Part shown: positions 5,465 to 6,265 of the stretch, in pieces | Position numbering within the stretch: the first letter of the stretch is position 1 | Layout of the letters: every line of letters begins with the position of its first letter | Assembly (NCBI GenBank): GCA_030037185.1 | Contig: JASHRR010000380.1 | Location: 1 to 6,265 of the forward strand | Source of the DNA: Xanthobacteraceae bacterium | GTDB lineage: Bacteria > Pseudomonadota > Alphaproteobacteria > Rhizobiales > Xanthobacteraceae | Direction of reading: 5' to 3' | DNA: 6,265 nt | Notes under the pieces: model-generated | Told to the model about the DNA's origin: nothing | The model's input: the letters and a program-made list of their open reading frames with translations, nothing else | Database searches by the model: none | Made by a program: the position numbers and the translations under genes

Positions 5465-5839
5465 GTGTTGAAAAAGTCATCCGTTGTCGGCGTGGCAGCG
5501 CTACTCGCAACCGCCGCCTTCGCGCAACCGCCACAACCCCCATCCGGCGGTTCGCGACCTGCGGCTCCGGGAGCTGCGCCCTCGCCTCCGCCACAGTCGG
5601 GCGGGCAAATTGCCACTGGGCAAACGCCGCAACTGACTGTGGGCGGTCCACAGGGCGAAGTCCCGCCGTCCCTCTCCAAGGCCGCCCATTTCCGTGTCGA
5701 GCAAGGCGACAATGGGATCGATGTGAAGTGTGCGGACGAGGAACCGATGCGTGCCTGCGCCGATATCGCAATGCAGTTCCTGGACAGGCTCGGGATCACG
5801 CAAGCGGGGACGACAGGGGGGGCCCCTGCGCACCGATGA
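5465..5839 (+). CDS. Small proline-rich secreted protein of unknown function
   Basis: Translation probably starts at GTG 5465 or the next codon, TTG 5468; AGGAGAGG (5454-5461) is suitably spaced for either. The 124-residue product has a Sec signal (LKKSSVVGVAALLATAAFA, cleavage after residue 20), then a Pro/Gln/Gly-rich linker (21-68) that is probably disordered, and a short conserved-looking end from about 73: HFRVEQGDNGIDVKCADEEP with Cys89, then M-R-A-C-A-D-I-A with Cys98. A similar layout, with K-C-A-D-x-E-P-M-x-x-C near the C-terminus, is one I recall from exported hypothetical proteins of bradyrhizobia; the two Cys may form a disulfide. The last codons include a G7 run within a perfect hairpin, CAGGGG-GGG-CCCCTG (5814-5828). 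The next gene is more than 300 bases away and no partner is evident. Confidence 0.75.
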   Translation: MLKKSSVVGVAALLATAAFAQPPQPPSGGSRPAAPGAAPSPPPQSGGQIATGQTPQLTVGGPQGEVPPSLSKAAHFRVEQGDNGIDVKCADEEPMRACADIAMQFLDRLGITQAGTTGGAPAHR

Positions 5840-6170
5840 CTTGCGAGCGCGGCGACTCCATCGATCCGACAGGCCTGCGAACCTCCAAGCCCGCCCGCGG
5901 CGGCGCTGATGAAATACGGTTGCCTGCCATCTGTTTCTTGAGCAATTCGTAATAGCCGACTTCTCGCCGGGCGTCATCGGGCACCGATGCGGCACCCGCA
6001 CGAATTCCTTCCGCATTCCCGCGCCTGCCAATGCGGGGCTGCGGTGCGAACCGGCCAATCGCAAAAAAATTCGCCAAGCACCGATGAGTTTCAGCCCCCG
6101 GTCCGGTTTCACAGATGAGGCCGGCACCAATGACCAGCCGCGCCAGGGTTTGGACCAATAGGAGGATGCC
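5840..6170. other. Intergenic region upstream of the SDR gene
   Basis: I see no supported gene in these 331 bases. A perfect short hairpin CATCGG-GCA-CCGATG lies at 5975-5989, and the 9-mer GCACCGATG recurs at 5830-5838, 5981-5989 and 6078-6086 without obvious spacing. A minus-strand frame (6158-5796, TTG start) includes a plausible-looking VPDDARREVGYYELLKKQM near 5940-6000, but it has no ribosome site and overlaps the end of the secreted-protein gene. AGGAGG at 6160-6165 is the ribosome site of the next gene. Confidence 0.45.
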
Positions 6171-6265
6171 ATGAACATCGCGAATAAGACCGTCTTGATT
6201 ATCGGCGCCAATCGCGGCATCGGCCGTGCTCTTGTCGATGAGGCGCTCAGCCGGGGGGCTGAGCG
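6171..6265 (+). CDS. Short-chain dehydrogenase/reductase (SDR), N-terminus only
   Basis: ATG 6171 follows AGGAGG (6160-6165) with a five-base spacer, an excellent start. The 31 complete codons read MNIANKTVLIIGANRGIGRA and onward to an LVDEAL helix before the window ends. V-L-I-I-G-A-N-R-G-I-G is the first strand and glycine-rich turn (G12-x3-G16-x-G18) of a classical SDR Rossmann fold that binds NAD(P)H. The N-R after the first G-A is common in SDRs. The catalytic Tyr/Lys and substrate-binding parts lie outside, so the reaction cannot be inferred. A full-length protein would be around 230-250 residues. Confidence 0.9.
   Translation, partial: MNIANKTVLIIGANRGIGRALVDEALSRGAE

Noticed and set aside
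5307..5771. Minus-strand frames opposite the proline-rich secreted protein
   Set aside because: Arg-rich translations typical of the antisense of a GC-rich gene; the plus-strand gene has a signal peptide and ribosome site.
5796..6158. Minus-strand frame with a plausible REVGYYELLKKQM segment
   Set aside because: TTG start without ribosome site, overlap with the preceding gene, and no family recognised; kept only as a note in the intergenic entry.
1..6265. CRISPR array, tRNA, rRNA, phage attachment site or replication origin
   Set aside because: No regularly spaced repeats, cloverleaf sequences, rRNA motifs or DnaA-box clusters were noticed by eye; a tRNAscan or Infernal run would be decisive.

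Overview
The window looks like a GC-rich alphaproteobacterial chromosome segment, most like Bradyrhizobium or a relative in the Rhizobiales. This rests on GC-rich codon use and on the kinds of protein present: an IS110 transposase of the rhizobial E-M-S subtype, an orphan Rap1a/Tai-type protein, small secreted proteins and an AlkB-like dioxygenase. No rRNA, tRNA or CRISPR array was seen. Assignments come from reading translations and recalling family patterns, not from database searches.

Layout: (1) Positions 1-1016, minus strand: most of an IS110-family transposase/recombinase, with an open frame that runs off the left edge. (2) 1017-1510: mobile-element debris, mainly a broken IS200/IS605-type TnpA (shifted start, in-frame TAG, truncated C-terminus) followed by an inverted repeat. 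(3) 1511-1848: nothing recognisable. (4) 1849-2706, minus: an intact 285-residue secreted protein with a strong Shine-Dalgarno. (5) 2707-3133: a coding-like plus-strand tail, probably a gene remnant. (6) 3134-3850: about 700 bases with no confident gene but many inverted repeats, including a 12-bp hairpin whose loop can pair with an upstream segment. (7) 3873-4220, plus: an intact small Rap1a/Tai-like secreted protein. (8) 4288-4480: a degenerate small hypothetical gene. (9) 4488-5019, minus: an alkB-like 2OG-Fe(II) dioxygenase gene broken by a frameshifting internal deletion, with a GIY-YIG-like scrap further upstream. (10) 5465-5839, plus: an intact small proline-rich secreted protein. (11) 6171 to the right edge, plus: the start of a short-chain dehydrogenase/reductase.

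The intact genes do not form an operon or an obvious pathway. The window is best read as an accessory or decaying zone: one apparently functional insertion sequence at the left, at least four eroded coding remnants, and a few short exported proteins that have survived. I did not find convincing evidence of a new defence or metabolic system. The most interesting unexplained item is the structured non-coding stretch at 3301-3451. The features most worth checking are the alkB pseudogene and the region upstream of the IS110 gene, where a bridge RNA might lie.
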